Numbered from the stretch's first letter, positions 39,374 through 48,976 are shown. The stretch: 49,344 nt of DNA from Merdimonas faecis (GCF_001754075.1 NZ_MIEH01000019.1:1-49344); one strand, 5' to 3'. The notes: a model not told the origin generated them from the letters alone. Translations and numbers: made by a program.

Positions 39374-40003
39374 ATGAGGCTGACAAGAGAAGAGATACAG
39401 GAGGCGCTTCGGGAAAGACATACCAATCAGATGCAGGACCGGCTGGAGCAGGGAAAAGTGGCGGTGGCCGGACTTGGGGGCCTGGGATCGAACGTGGCAT
39501 TTTCTCTGGCCAGGATCGGAGTCGGCCATCTTCATCTGATTGATTTTGACCGGGTGGATATCTCGAATCTGAACCGGCAGCAGTACCTGATGCGCCATAT
39601 CGGGATGTATAAGACAGAGGCGTTAAAGGAAGAACTTTTAGAAATCAATCCTTATCTGGAAATCCGGACGGATTGTGTGCGCGTGACGGAGGATAATTTA
39701 GAAGAGCTTTTCAGGGAGGATGAAATCGTCTGCGAGGCCTTTGACGTCCCGGAATGTAAGGCTATGCTGGTGAACGGGATCCTGGAGCGCTGCCCCGGGA
39801 AAACGATCGTCAGCGCCTCTGGAATGGCGGGCTATGGGAACAGCAATGCCATACAGACAAGGAAAATAACAAAGCATTTTTATCTCTGCGGGGATGAGGT
39901 CAGTGATTCGAGGGCGGGCCTGGGGCTGATGGCGCCCCGGGTGATGATCTGTGCCGGACACGAGGCGAACCTGATCACGCAGCTGATCATAGAAAAGGAG
40001 TAG
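39374..40003 (+). CDS. thiF: ThiS adenylyltransferase ThiF
   Basis: A 209-residue E1-like enzyme that adenylates ThiS. The nucleotide-binding GLGGLGSNVAFSLARIGVG and the conserved DFDRVDISNLNRQQY with MYKTEALKEEL are clear. It is the short clostridial ThiF form without a rhodanese part or the usual zinc-binding C-x2-C pairs of MoeB. I chose ATG 39374, 5 bases after thiS, with GGAGG in the end of thiS; a TTG at 39353 overlaps. Operates with ThiS and ThiG. Confidence 0.87.
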   Translation: MRLTREEIQEALRERHTNQMQDRLEQGKVAVAGLGGLGSNVAFSLARIGVGHLHLIDFDRVDISNLNRQQYLMRHIGMYKTEALKEELLEINPYLEIRTDCVRVTEDNLEELFREDEIVCEAFDVPECKAMLVNGILERCPGKTIVSASGMAGYGNSNAIQTRKITKHFYLCGDEVSDSRAGLGLMAPRVMICAGHEANLITQLIIEKE

Positions 40004-40010
40004 ATGAAAT

Positions 40011-40787
40011 ATGACAGATTTTGCAAATGATACACTGGTTTTGGGAGGACACGAATTTCACTCCCGTTTTATCCTGGGTTCCGGGAAATATTCATATGAG
40101 CTGATAAAGGCTGCAGTGGAAAATGCGGGAGCCCAGATCATTACCATGGCTCTTCGCCGGGCGAGCCAGTACGGGGATAATATCCTGGACTATATCCCGG
40201 AAGGGATCACGCTTCTTCCGAATACGTCGGGGTCCAAGACAGCAGAGGAGGCGGTGCGGACGGCCAGACTTTCCAGAGAGCTCTGCGGCAGTGATTTTGT
40301 AAAAGTGGAAGTGATACCGGATGCGAAGTATCTGCTGCCGGACAATTACGCCACAGTGAAGGCCACGGAAATCCTGGCAAAGGAAGGGTTTGTCGTTATG
40401 CCCTATATGTATCCGGATCTGAATGTGGCAAAGGCGCTTCGGGATGCGGGAGCTGCCTGCATCATGCCCCTTGGCGCGCCGATCGGATCCAACAAAGGGA
40501 TCTGCACGAAAGATTTTATCCAGATCCTGATCGATGAGATCGATCTTCCTATCATTGTGGATGCTGGTATCGGAAAGCCTTCTCAGGCCTGCGAGGCTAT
40601 GGAGATGGGAGCGGCGGCAGTCATGGCGAATACGGCGATTGCCACGGCGGGAGACATCCCGGCGATGGCGGCGGCCTTTAAGAGCGCCATTGAGGCGGGA
40701 AGAAGAGCATATCTGGCCGGCATGGGCCGGGTTATTGACCGGGGAGCCAGCGCTTCTTCACCGCTTCAGGGAGTAAGTGAGAAATAA
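40011..40787 (+). CDS. thiG: Thiazole synthase ThiG
   Basis: A 258-residue TIM-barrel enzyme that builds the thiazole phosphate of thiamine from 1-deoxy-D-xylulose 5-phosphate, dehydroglycine and ThiS-thiocarboxylate. The start [13 protein letters not shown], the Schiff-base-lysine region [16 protein letters not shown] and the phosphate-binding [19 protein letters not shown] and [10 protein letters not shown] are present. It follows thiF by 7 bases. In anaerobes dehydroglycine comes from ThiH; no thiH lies in this operon. Confidence 0.92.
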   Translation: MTDFANDTLVLGGHEFHSRFILGSGKYSYELIKAAVENAGAQIITMALRRASQYGDNILDYIPEGITLLPNTSGSKTAEEAVRTARLSRELCGSDFVKVEVIPDAKYLLPDNYATVKATEILAKEGFVVMPYMYPDLNVAKALRDAGAACIMPLGAPIGSNKGICTKDFIQILIDEIDLPIIVDAGIGKPSQACEAMEMGAAAVMANTAIATAGDIPAMAAAFKSAIEAGRRAYLAGMGRVIDRGASASSPLQGVSEK

Positions 40788-40804
40788 AAGCGGAGGAGCG
40801 GCCC

Positions 40805-41377
40805 ATGTATGAAGAGATAGATTTTAAGAAAATCATAGCTGTTTCCAACCGCCATGTAAGCCGTCTTCCCTATCTCGCTCAGGTAGAACGGATCGTAAGC
40901 TTTCATCCGAGGGCTTTCCTTTTGCGGGAAAAGGATCTGCCGGAAGGGGCCTATCTTGAACTGGCCGGGAAGGTACAGAAGATCTGTGACAGAAATCAGG
41001 TGCCGCTGATCCTTCATTTTTATCCGGAGGCGGCAAAGCGGCTGGGGCTTCCCAGTGTACATCTTCCTTTGTGGAAATTCGCAGAGGCGGGAGAGAACAG
41101 CGGTCTGAAAACGGGCGTATCCGTTCATTCCGCGGAGGATGTAAGGAGGGCGGAGAAGCTGGGTGCAGCCTATCTGACAGCGGGACACATCTTTGCCACC
41201 GACTGCAAAAAAGGGCTTGCACCCCGGGGGCTTTCCTTTCTGAAAGAGATCTGTGAACAGACGGAGCTTCCGGTATATGGGATCGGCGGCATCCGGCTGG
41301 ACGCGGAGCAGATCCGGACAGTTCTGGAACAGGGGGCTGCCGGAGTGTGCATTATGTCACAGATAATGCGGATGTAA
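40805..41377 (+). CDS. Thiamine-phosphate synthase ThiE/TenI family
   Basis: A 190-residue TIM-barrel protein of the ThiE/TenI superfamily. Features include FLLREKDLPEGAY, VHLPLWKFAE, GVSVHSAEDVRRAEKLGAAYL and GHIFATDCKKGLAPRGL, and the phosphate site GIGGIRLD. It is slightly shorter than usual ThiE (about 210) and some signature residues are changed, so TenI (thiazole tautomerase) is a real alternative. GGAGG precedes the ATG. Last gene of the operon, after thiG, in the position occupied by thiE in clostridial thiSFGHE. Confidence 0.78.
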   Translation: MYEEIDFKKIIAVSNRHVSRLPYLAQVERIVSFHPRAFLLREKDLPEGAYLELAGKVQKICDRNQVPLILHFYPEAAKRLGLPSVHLPLWKFAEAGENSGLKTGVSVHSAEDVRRAEKLGAAYLTAGHIFATDCKKGLAPRGLSFLKEICEQTELPVYGIGGIRLDAEQIRTVLEQGAAGVCIMSQIMRM

Positions 41378-41699
41378 GTGCCTGGGATGTACAGACGTAA
41401 AATAGATTAAGAAGAGATAAGAAAAGAAGCCGTCCGTAAAAAAAACGGATGGCTTCTGCTGTTGTAAATCAAATGTGAGAGTAAAGTGTGGCATCCGGGG
41501 CTAATGGCCCCAGATGCAAACTTTATGAGGGGGGAGATAGTCGAAACATATCAACTATCTGATGCTTATTATAAAGTGGAAATGTGACCAAAGTATGTTC
41601 AAAATCTAAAAAAAGCGAAAATTTCTTAATTCCTTGTCATTTTTCTTATTATGAGATATAATAATTAAAGCAAATTTTTAGGAATTGGAGGAAATAAAA
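41378..41699. other. Intergenic region with several hairpins before fba
   Basis: This 322-base gap has no gene. A stem AGAAGCCGTCCGT/ACGGATGGCTTCT (41425-41457, no T tract) probably ends the thi transcript. Another element at 41483-41524 pairs AAAGT/ACTTT, GCATC/GATGC and GGGGC/GCCCC around TAATG. A third repeat AGATAGT/ACTATCT spans 41535-41560. These upstream structures are unexplained. Confidence 0.55.
41634..41662 (+). promoter_or_regulatory. Promoter of fba
   Basis: TTGTCA at 41634-41639 and TATAAT at 41657-41662 with a 17-base spacer. Confidence 0.75.
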
Positions 41700-42563
41700 A
41701 TGTTAGTATCAGCAAAAGACATGCTTGAAAAAGCAGTTGCAGGCCACTACGCAGTTGGACAGTTTAATATCAACAACCTGGAATGGACAAAATGTATCCT
41801 TCAGGCTGCAGAAGAGTGTAAGTCCCCGGTCATCTTAGGTGTTTCTGAGGGAGCAGGAAAGTATATGACAGGTTTTAAGACTGTATCAGCTATGGTGTCC
41901 GCTATGATCGAAGAGATGGGAATTACCGTTCCGGTAGCTCTTCATCTGGATCACGGTACCTATGATGGATGCATGAAATGTATCGAGGCAGGATTTTCTT
42001 CCATTATGTTCGACGGTTCCCACTATCCGATCGAGGAGAATGTGGCAAAGACAAAAGAGCTGATCGCAATCTGCCGTGAGAAGGGAATGTCCCTGGAAGC
42101 AGAGGTCGGAGCAATCGGCGGCGAAGAAGATGGTGTTGTTGGTCAGGGCGAGTGCGCAGATCCTGAAGAATGTAAGATGATTGCTGACCTGGGTGTAGAC
42201 ATGCTGGCAGCAGGTATCGGAAACATTCATGGAAAATATCCGGCAAACTGGGCAGGACTTAGCTTTGAGACTCTGGATGAGATCCAGAAGCTGACCGGAA
42301 AGCTTCCGCTGGTACTTCACGGCGGTACAGGCATTCCGGATGACATGATCAAGAAAGCCATCGATCTTGGCGTTGCAAAGATCAATGTAAATACCGAGTG
42401 CCAGTTAGTATTTGCAGAAGCTACACGTAAATATATCGAAGCAGGAAAAGACCTGGAAGGCAAGGGCTATGACCCGCGTAAGCTTCTCAAACCGGGCGCA
42501 GAGGCAATCATTGACAAAGTAAAAGAAAAAATGGAACTGTTTGGTTCTGTAGGAAAAGCCTAA
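41700..42563 (+). CDS. fba: Class II fructose-bisphosphate aldolase
   Basis: A 287-residue zinc-dependent aldolase of glycolysis and gluconeogenesis, cutting fructose-1,6-bisphosphate to glyceraldehyde-3-phosphate and dihydroxyacetone phosphate. The zinc-ligand region is HLDHGTYDGCMKCIEAGFSSIMFDGS (shown here as its opening HLDHGTYDG and FDGSHYPIEEN). Phosphate sites are LVLHGGTGIPDDMIKKAI, and NVNTE near the end. ATG 41700 has GGAGG upstream. It has its own promoter, and a terminator separates it from glnN. Highly conserved; could also be annotated as fbaA-like. Confidence 0.94.
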   Translation: MLVSAKDMLEKAVAGHYAVGQFNINNLEWTKCILQAAEECKSPVILGVSEGAGKYMTGFKTVSAMVSAMIEEMGITVPVALHLDHGTYDGCMKCIEAGFSSIMFDGSHYPIEENVAKTKELIAICREKGMSLEAEVGAIGGEEDGVVGQGECADPEECKMIADLGVDMLAAGIGNIHGKYPANWAGLSFETLDEIQKLTGKLPLVLHGGTGIPDDMIKKAIDLGVAKINVNTECQLVFAEATRKYIEAGKDLEGKGYDPRKLLKPGAEAIIDKVKEKMELFGSVGKA

Positions 42564-42589
42564 GTAAAAGGCGGAAAGATAAAGAGAAT

Positions 42590-42627
42590 AAAGGCGTTCC
42601 AACCGGAAGTTGGAGTGCCTTTTTCTG
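42590..42627 (+). terminator. Terminator after fba
   Basis: AAGGCGTTCCAAC and AGTTGGAGTGCCTT pair with one mismatch, followed by TTTTTCTG. Confidence 0.75.
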
Positions 42628-42668
42628 ATATAGGATGATACGAGAAGGAAGAAAGGAAATGCGAGAAT

Positions 42669-44780
42669 ATGAGTGAAGCATTTAACGTGGCGGACATCTT
42701 TGGCGAGGATGTTTTTAATGACACTGTCATGCAGGAGCGCCTGCCCAAAAAGGTATACAGAGATCTGAAGAAAACCATCGAAGAAGGAAAAGAGCTGGAT
42801 CTGGCAACAGCGGACGTGATCGCTCACGAGATGAAGGAATGGGCGATCGAAAAGGGAGCCACCCATTATACGCACTGGTTCCAGCCGCTGACAGGAGTGA
42901 CGGCGGAGAAGCATGATTCTTTTATTTCCGCACCTATGCCAAGCGGCAAGGTGCTGATGAGCTTTTCCGGAAAAGAGCTGATCAAGGGAGAACCAGACGC
43001 CTCATCCTTCCCTTCCGGAGGACTTCGCGCTACCTTTGAGGCCAGAGGCTATACGGCATGGGATTGCACGTCCCCGGCTTTCGTGCGTAAAGATGCAGCG
43101 GGTGCGACACTTTGTATTCCGACAGCATTTTGTTCTTACACCGGAGAAGCGCTGGATCAGAAGACGCCGCTCCTTCGTTCCATGGAGGCGATCAATATCC
43201 AGGCGCTTAGGCTGATCCGTCTGTTTGGAAATACCACATCAAAAAAGGTAACGCCTTCGGTAGGACCGGAGCAGGAGTATTTTCTGGTGGATGCAAAGAA
43301 ATTCCAGCAGAGGAAGGACCTGATCTATACGGGTCGTACTCTGTTTGGCGCTATGCCGCCGAAAGGCCAGGAGCTGGACGATCATTATTTCGGAACGATC
43401 CGGCAGCGTATCGCAGGCTTTATGCGGGATGTGAACATTGAACTGTGGAAGGTGGGAGTGACCTCCAAGACCCAGCATAATGAAGTGGCGCCGGCACAGC
43501 ACGAACTGGCACCGATCTATGCGCCGGCAAATGTGGCGGTAGACCACAACCATCTGGTTATGCAGACCTTAAAGAGAGTGGCGGGACAGCATGGCCTGAA
43601 GTGCCTTCTGCACGAAAAGCCTTTTGCGGGAGTCAATGGATCTGGCAAGCATGATAACTGGTCCCTGATCACAGACGACGGAAAGAATCTTCTGGATCCG
43701 GGGAAAACACCGCATGAAAATATTCAGTTTTTGCTGGTACTGACCTGTATTTTAAAAGCGGTGGATGAGCATGCAGATCTCTTAAGAGAATCTGCGGCTG
43801 ACCCGGGAAATGATCATCGTCTGGGAGCAAATGAAGCGCCGCCGGCCATCATTTCCATTTTCCTGGGAGATCAGCTGGAAGATGTGATCGAGCAGCTGGT
43901 AAGTACCGGAGAGGCGACTCACAGCTTAAAGGGCGGAAAGCTGAAGACGGGTGTGCGTACCCTGCCGGACCTGGCAAAAGACGCGACCGACAGAAACCGT
44001 ACTTCACCGTTTGCATTTACCGGAAATAAATTTGAATTCCGTATGGTGGGCTCCAGAGACTCTGTGGCCGGGCCTAACGTAGTGCTGAATACCATTATTG
44101 CGGAAGCATTTTCAGAAGCCTGCGATGTGCTGGAGCAGGCAGAGGATTTCGAGATGGCGGTGCATGATCTGATCAAGCAGTATGCTACCGATCATCAAAG
44201 AATCATTTTTAACGGAAACGGCTATTCGGAAGAATGGGTAAAAGAGGCCGAGAGACGGGGGCTTCCAAATATCAGCTCCATGGTAGAGGCTATCCCGGCG
44301 CTGACGACGGAAAAATCGGTTGCCATGTTTGAGAAGTTTAAAGTCTTTACACGGGCAGAGCTTGAGTCTAGGGAAGAGATTAAGTACGAAAACTATGCCA
44401 AGGCTATCAATATAGAAGCGCGTACCATGATCGACATGGCAAGCAAGCAGTTTGTCCCTGCTTTCATTAAATATACAAAATCCCTTGCGGATACAGTGAT
44501 CGCCGTCCGGGATGCAGGTGCGGACGCATCGGTGCAGTCCGATCTTTTAAATGAAGTCTCCGGATATCTGGCAGAGACGAAGCGGGCGCTGGAAACCTTG
44601 ATGAAGGTGACCGAACAGGCGGCTGCGATGCCGGAAGGCGGAGATCAGGCCAGATACTATCATTCGGATGTGGTTCCTGCTATGGAAGCGCTCCGCGCGC
44701 CGGTGGATGCGCTGGAGATGATCGTGGATAAGGAGGCATGGCCGATGCCGTCCTACGGTGATCTGATCTTTGAAGTATAA
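42669..44780 (+). CDS. glnN: Type III glutamine synthetase
   Basis: A 703-residue type III glutamine synthetase, the long form common in gut anaerobes, making glutamine from glutamate, ammonia and ATP. The N-terminal domain has [21 protein letters not shown]. Active-site parts are [44 protein letters not shown] and [13 protein letters not shown]. Length and motifs fit the GlnN family fully. The start is ATG 42669 after a weak purine-rich site. It is followed directly by a HAAS-domain gene whose RBS overlaps its stop. Confidence 0.94.
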   Translation: MSEAFNVADIFGEDVFNDTVMQERLPKKVYRDLKKTIEEGKELDLATADVIAHEMKEWAIEKGATHYTHWFQPLTGVTAEKHDSFISAPMPSGKVLMSFSGKELIKGEPDASSFPSGGLRATFEARGYTAWDCTSPAFVRKDAAGATLCIPTAFCSYTGEALDQKTPLLRSMEAINIQALRLIRLFGNTTSKKVTPSVGPEQEYFLVDAKKFQQRKDLIYTGRTLFGAMPPKGQELDDHYFGTIRQRIAGFMRDVNIELWKVGVTSKTQHNEVAPAQHELAPIYAPANVAVDHNHLVMQTLKRVAGQHGLKCLLHEKPFAGVNGSGKHDNWSLITDDGKNLLDPGKTPHENIQFLLVLTCILKAVDEHADLLRESAADPGNDHRLGANEAPPAIISIFLGDQLEDVIEQLVSTGEATHSLKGGKLKTGVRTLPDLAKDATDRNRTSPFAFTGNKFEFRMVGSRDSVAGPNVVLNTIIAEAFSEACDVLEQAEDFEMAVHDLIKQYATDHQRIIFNGNGYSEEWVKEAERRGLPNISSMVEAIPALTTEKSVAMFEKFKVFTRAELESREEIKYENYAKAINIEARTMIDMASKQFVPAFIKYTKSLADTVIAVRDAGADASVQSDLLNEVSGYLAETKRALETLMKVTEQAAAMPEGGDQARYYHSDVVPAMEALRAPVDALEMIVDKEAWPMPSYGDLIFEV

Positions 44781-44790
44781 GGAGGTCTTT

Positions 44791-45264
44791 GTGACAGGAA
44801 GTGAATTTATAGAGAAGCTTAAGAAAGCTTTGGAAAATGATCTGAGCGAAGCCCAGGTAAGAGAGCAGACAGCCTTTTACAGCAGCTACATCCGGGAGGA
44901 AGTAAGAAAGGGGCGGAGCGAAGAAGAGGTAACGGGTGAGCTTGGAGACCCATGGGCTATTGCCCGGAATATCATCAGTGGGATGGAGTTCCAAAATGAG
45001 AGCGGGGGGTATCAGTACGAGGCGGAACAAAGCCGCCAGAGATCCCGGTATCAGGACCGGGATCTGAAGGGGCAGGGAAACGGGCATATCCATACCTTTG
45101 GATTTAAGGGGTGGTGGCAGCTGATCCTGCTGCTCCTGGGGATCATCGGGATACTGGTTTTGGTGGTCGCTGTGATCGGAGGGATATTCTCGCTGCTGGC
45201 TCCGGTTCTGGTGCCGGTTATCCTCATTGTCATTATTTTAAGGTTCTTTGGAAGACGTCAGTGA
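44791..45264 (+). CDS. HAAS/DUF1700-domain membrane protein
   Basis: A 157-residue protein. The N-terminal ~60 residues are a HAAS (DUF1700) helical domain (FIEKLKKALENDLSEAQV and VTGELGDPWAIARNII). A hydrophilic linker follows, and two close membrane segments occupy about residues 112-155 with a positive end. HAAS proteins often regulate with PadR or sigma systems. Start is GTG 44791, with AGGAGG 5 bases upstream; a TTG at 44770 is overlapped by glnN. It is followed by a terminator, then the sigma-factor gene. Confidence 0.75.
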   Translation: MTGSEFIEKLKKALENDLSEAQVREQTAFYSSYIREEVRKGRSEEEVTGELGDPWAIARNIISGMEFQNESGGYQYEAEQSRQRSRYQDRDLKGQGNGHIHTFGFKGWWQLILLLLGIIGILVLVVAVIGGIFSLLAPVLVPVILIVIILRFFGRRQ

Positions 45265-45283
45265 AAACTGGCGTCTCTTTTAT
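45253..45283 (+). terminator. Terminator after the HAAS gene
   Basis: AGACGTCAG and CTGGCGTCT pair (one G-U) around TGAAAA, followed by CTTTTATTTTTT. The HAAS stop codon lies in the hairpin. Confidence 0.75.
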
Positions 45284-45372
45284 TTTTTGTAATCCTTTTG
45301 AATCTTTGTAACGTTATAAATAATGAAGAACAAAGAAACAGCCCATATGCACATCACAGGAGGACCTGTAAG

Positions 45373-45906
45373 TTGACGCGCGAAGACGAGATTTTTGAAA
45401 AACTGAAAAAAGGCGATCCAGATGGGGCAGAGGAACTGGTCAGGCTTTATTATGCCGAAATTTTGCGGTACTGTCTGTTCCGCCTGCCGGACAGGTCTAT
45501 GGCGGAAGATGCGGTGCAGGAGACCTTCCTGAAAGTGTTCCGATATTTCGATGATTACCGGCACCGAGGGCATTTCCGGGCTTTTTTGTACAAGGTGGCG
45601 GCAAATGTATGCAGGGATCTGTGGCGGAAAAGGCGCTGGGAGCCCGTGCTGGAGCAGATACCCGTTGAAGAAAAAGGGATACGGGAGAGGGAGGACCGGG
45701 AAGATTTTAAAAGGCTGGTTGCGCTTTTGCCGGAAGAGCTTAGGGAGATCGTGGTCCTTCGTTTTTCTCAGGAGCTGAAGCTCAAGGAGATTGCGGGAAT
45801 TACGGGATTGCCGGCCCGGACGGTGCAGTCCAGGCTGAGAAGAGCATTGAAGCTGTTGAAACAGGAATTGGAAGGAAGGAGTGACGGATATGGGCAAAGG
45901 AAATGA
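45373..45906 (+). CDS. ECF-type RNA polymerase sigma factor
   Basis: A 177-residue sigma-70 factor of the extracytoplasmic-function type. Region 2 (about residues 20-85) has RYCLFRLPDRSMAEDAVQETFLKVF and RAFLYKVAANVCRDLWRK in parts; region 4 (about 115-170) has LPEELREIVVLRFSQELKLKEIAGITGLPARTVQSRLRRALKLL in segments. Start TTG 45373 has AGGAGGA 8 bases upstream; the frame is open from 45298. It overlaps the next membrane gene by 17 bases. A TGTAAC with TTATAAAT lies upstream near 45306 and may be its own promoter. It likely controls the ABC operon. Confidence 0.85.
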   Translation: MTREDEIFEKLKKGDPDGAEELVRLYYAEILRYCLFRLPDRSMAEDAVQETFLKVFRYFDDYRHRGHFRAFLYKVAANVCRDLWRKRRWEPVLEQIPVEEKGIREREDREDFKRLVALLPEELREIVVLRFSQELKLKEIAGITGLPARTVQSRLRRALKLLKQELEGRSDGYGQRK

Positions 45907-46735
45907 GAGGAGCCTTCGGCGGATGGAAAAAGAGCTGAAAGACCTGGCAGGCCGGAAGAAAGAGATGGTCCTGCCGGAGGAGGGGCATCTTTTGCAGACG
46001 GTATCGCTTGTCAGGGAAGCTTATCGGACGGCGGGGGCCCGAAGGAAGCCGATAGGATTCTTTTCATTTACGGTCCGGCAGATCCGTTATGCGGGCAGAT
46101 ATGTATGGGCCTGGCAGTGCCTGCTTTTATTTGGGATCCTGACGGTTTTCTGTGGATTTAGCAGGAACTGGAGTGGAGCGGATCTGGATCTTATGATGTT
46201 CTTGTACCGCCGGATCCCGCTGCTTCTTTGCGGTGCAGGAGTGGCTTCAGCCTGGAGCTGTGTTCCGCTTTTGGCCCGTGCCCGCAGGTGGCAGATGGCG
46301 GAGATAGAGCTTGCAGGGTGCTCTGCGGCAAGACTTCGGCTGGCGCAGCTTTTGATCAGCGGCGGGAGTGCGCTGACGGTAGGAGGGCTTTCAGCCTTTG
46401 CGGCCTGGCGGCTCTGGGCGATAGGGATTGAATCCTTGGCAGCCTATCTTTTCCTGCCTTTTCTTCTGGCGGGGAGCTGCATTTTGTTTTTCGTGCAAAG
46501 AGAGGAAGAACGGAACTTTTTGTTCAGGTGTACAGCGGTTCTCCTGGCAGGGTTTGCGGCCTTTGCGCTGGTGTGGAGGATACTAAGCCGCGGAGCGGAA
46601 GAGTTTCGGGATTATCAGGTGTCTGGAGCATATGTATGGATTTTGTGCGGGGTCGCGGCGGGCTTCTGGGTGTTTCAGATACAGCAGATTAGAAGAAAGG
46701 AGATGGCCGGATGGAGTTATGTATCAGAAATCTGA
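45890..46735 (+). CDS. Membrane protein coupled to the ECF sigma factor
   Basis: A 281-residue protein. The N-terminal ~55 residues are charged and soluble; about six hydrophobic segments follow (first at about 65-90). It has no zinc-finger anti-sigma motif, but the sigma-membrane protein order and its soluble head fit a membrane-bound anti-sigma factor; this is inference. ATG 45890 has GGAAGGAG 9 bases upstream. It overlaps the ABC ATPase start by 25 bases. It may also be a transporter subunit. Confidence 0.65.
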   Translation: MGKGNERSLRRMEKELKDLAGRKKEMVLPEEGHLLQTVSLVREAYRTAGARRKPIGFFSFTVRQIRYAGRYVWAWQCLLLFGILTVFCGFSRNWSGADLDLMMFLYRRIPLLLCGAGVASAWSCVPLLARARRWQMAEIELAGCSAARLRLAQLLISGGSALTVGGLSAFAAWRLWAIGIESLAAYLFLPFLLAGSCILFFVQREEERNFLFRCTAVLLAGFAAFALVWRILSRGAEEFRDYQVSGAYVWILCGVAAGFWVFQIQQIRRKEMAGWSYVSEI

Positions 46736-47589
46736 CGAAAGAATTTCGGGATAAACGGGCGGTGGATCAAGTAAGCCTTACGCTTACCCCGGGCGTGTGG
46801 GGGCTTCTTGGAGCCAATGGCGCCGGGAAAACCACACTGATGCGGATGGCGGCAGGACTTCTTGTGCCGACAAAAGGAAGCGTGGAATATGATGGAATCC
46901 CGATCGGGGTGCTTGGGCGGCGGTACCGGGATGTTTTCGGATATCTTCCGCAGGAGTTTGGGTTTTATCCGGAATTTACAGTCTATGATTATCTGGATTA
47001 TGTGGCCGCACTGAAGGGGCTTTCCAGAAAGGAGGCAAAAGAAAAGATTGACCATCTGCTGGAAGTGTTTTCGCTTGCAGATGTGCGGAAGAAAAAGATG
47101 GTGAAGCTTTCAGGCGGAATGAAGCGAAGAGTCGGTATTGCCCAGGCGCTTCTCAATGATCCGGAGGTGCTGATCCTGGATGAGCCTACCAGCGGCCTGG
47201 ATCCGGGAGAGCGGGTGCGGTTCAGGAATCTGCTGTCAGAGTTTGCAGCGGACCGGATTGTGCTGATCTCTACCCACATTGTATCTGATGTGGAATATAT
47301 CGCTTCCCAAAATGCGGTCATGAAGGAGGGAAGGATCATAGCGGAAGGGACGACAGAGGAGCTTCTCCGGCAAATGAATGGAAAGGTCTGGTCTGCTTTT
47401 GTGCCGGAATACGACCTTCATAAGTATGAGCAGGGAGTGCGGATCGTAAGTATCCGGAATGAAGATGCGGGTGTGGTGTCTGTCCGTTATCTGGCTGAAC
47501 GGCCGGTACTGCCGGAGTCGGAGGCGAAGGAGCCAAGACTTGAGGATCTGTATCTGTGGCTGTTCCCGCAGGAAAAGGAGGTGCAGTGA
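46711..47589 (+). CDS. ABC transporter ATPase
   Basis: A 292-residue ATPase of the ABC-2 export class. Walker A is LLGANGAGKTTLMR, the Q-loop lies in FGYLPQEFGFYPEF, the signature is LSGGMKRRVGIAQALL, and Walker B is VLILDEPTSGLDPG, followed by the ISTHIVSDVEYIA switch. A ~90-residue C-terminal extension follows, ending with a WLFPQEKE-like tail. AAGGAG precedes the ATG. It pairs with the permease at 47621 in the sigma-factor operon; the transported compound is unknown. Confidence 0.87.
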   Translation: MELCIRNLTKEFRDKRAVDQVSLTLTPGVWGLLGANGAGKTTLMRMAAGLLVPTKGSVEYDGIPIGVLGRRYRDVFGYLPQEFGFYPEFTVYDYLDYVAALKGLSRKEAKEKIDHLLEVFSLADVRKKKMVKLSGGMKRRVGIAQALLNDPEVLILDEPTSGLDPGERVRFRNLLSEFAADRIVLISTHIVSDVEYIASQNAVMKEGRIIAEGTTEELLRQMNGKVWSAFVPEYDLHKYEQGVRIVSIRNEDAGVVSVRYLAERPVLPESEAKEPRLEDLYLWLFPQEKEVQ

Positions 47590-47620
47590 TATGAGGCACA
47601 GTGTCAGGAGGAGAAATCAT

Positions 47621-48892
47621 ATGTGGCGGCGGGTGTTTGGCGCCGAGCTTAAGAGACTTTTGAAGACGAGATCAGTCCTGATCCTTATGGCGGCTGCTGT
47701 TGTATTGGCGCCGGTTCTGGCTTATTTTCCTGCATCCTTTGCTTCTTATACTTATCGGGATGACAGCGGACGGGAGGTGACGGCAGAAGGCCGGGAAGCA
47801 CTTTTACTGGAGCGGGAAAACCAGGGGGAATTTCAGGGCGAGATCACGGGGAAAGTTTTGACGGCGGCGCTTAAGCGGTACCAGGATTTTGCAGACGGGT
47901 ATGAGGGCGGACTGCCGGACGGCATTTATGATGAACGTGTGGAGGCCAGTGATTACTATGAAAAAGTGTCCAATGTGGACGGACTTCTGAACCGGGTGAA
48001 CGAGGCGTATGCAGATCCCAGGACCGGCATTGCCCCGGGACTTGATGCCCTGACGGAGGAAGAGACAGAAGGATTTTACGGACAATGCAGGCAGCATTTA
48101 AGAGAACTTTTATATCTGGAGGGCGGCGAAGGAGAGCGTACGGTCAATGCCGTAAGACAGGCGGAAGCACTCTATGACCAGGTGAAGATGCCGTTTACCT
48201 ATGAACCGGGAGTGACAGCGGACGCACTGGAGTATGTGGGAATCTATGTGTTTCTGCTGGTGATGATCGGAACCTTTCTTCTGGTGCCGGTGTTTGCCAG
48301 TGACCGTCAGACCCAGGCGGATCAGATTCTGAAATGCACCCGGGAGGGAAAGGCCTGTCTTGCGGTCAGCAGGATCCTGGCCGGGCTTTTGATCGTAGCG
48401 GTTCTTTATGTAGTGTGCATGACCTTATTCCTGGCGCTTTTGAACGCATCCTTTGACTTTAAGGGGCTGGATACATCGCTGCAGCTTTTGGTATCTGTGG
48501 CAGTCTTCCTGCCGGTCACGGTCGGGCAGATGGAGCTTTTGATTGCCGGGGCCGGGCTGGTGTCTTTGCTGGCCGTCGCCGGATTTACCCTGTTCCTCTC
48601 GGGAAGGATGAAAAGCGTGGCCGCAGCCAGTGTTACTGCATTTGTATTTCTGGTCCTGCCGGTGATCTTCTATATGATGCTGGGCAATAATCTGGGTAAC
48701 TGGATCCGGTGTCTTCTGCCGGCCGGAGGCGTGGGGATGGTGAACAGCTTCACCTATGCGGCTCTGAATACAGATTTTGCATATGTGGGAAATCAGGCGG
48801 TGTGGCTGCCCTGTGTAATGATGACCGCCGCGGCGGCAGAAGCAGTTCTGTTCACGGCCCTTGGCGTGGCCGGCTGGTGCCGGAAGAAATAA
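47621..48892 (+). CDS. ABC-2 permease of the sigma-factor operon
   Basis: A 423-residue permease. One N-terminal membrane helix (about residues 20-40) is followed by an extracellular region of about 170 residues (SYTYRDDSGREVTAEGREAL onward), then about five membrane segments from ~residue 210 to the end. This pattern fits ABC-2 membrane proteins with a large outer loop. Start ATG 47621 has GGAGGAG 8 bases upstream; ATG 47591 is an alternative. Last gene before a strong terminator. Confidence 0.8.
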   Translation: MWRRVFGAELKRLLKTRSVLILMAAAVVLAPVLAYFPASFASYTYRDDSGREVTAEGREALLLERENQGEFQGEITGKVLTAALKRYQDFADGYEGGLPDGIYDERVEASDYYEKVSNVDGLLNRVNEAYADPRTGIAPGLDALTEEETEGFYGQCRQHLRELLYLEGGEGERTVNAVRQAEALYDQVKMPFTYEPGVTADALEYVGIYVFLLVMIGTFLLVPVFASDRQTQADQILKCTREGKACLAVSRILAGLLIVAVLYVVCMTLFLALLNASFDFKGLDTSLQLLVSVAVFLPVTVGQMELLIAGAGLVSLLAVAGFTLFLSGRMKSVAAASVTAFVFLVLPVIFYMMLGNNLGNWIRCLLPAGGVGMVNSFTYAALNTDFAYVGNQAVWLPCVMMTAAAAEAVLFTALGVAGWCRKK

Positions 48893-48920
48893 AGAAAAAA
48901 TAAGAAAGACAGACAGTAAA

Positions 48921-48948
48921 AGACCGATGGGGGAGCCATCGGTCTTTT
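48921..48948 (+). terminator. Terminator after the sigma/ABC operon
   Basis: AGACCGATGG and CCATCGGTCT are perfect arms around GGGAG, followed by TTTT. Confidence 0.85.
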
Positions 48949-48976
48949 GAGGGGAGTATAAATAATTAATAAGGGG

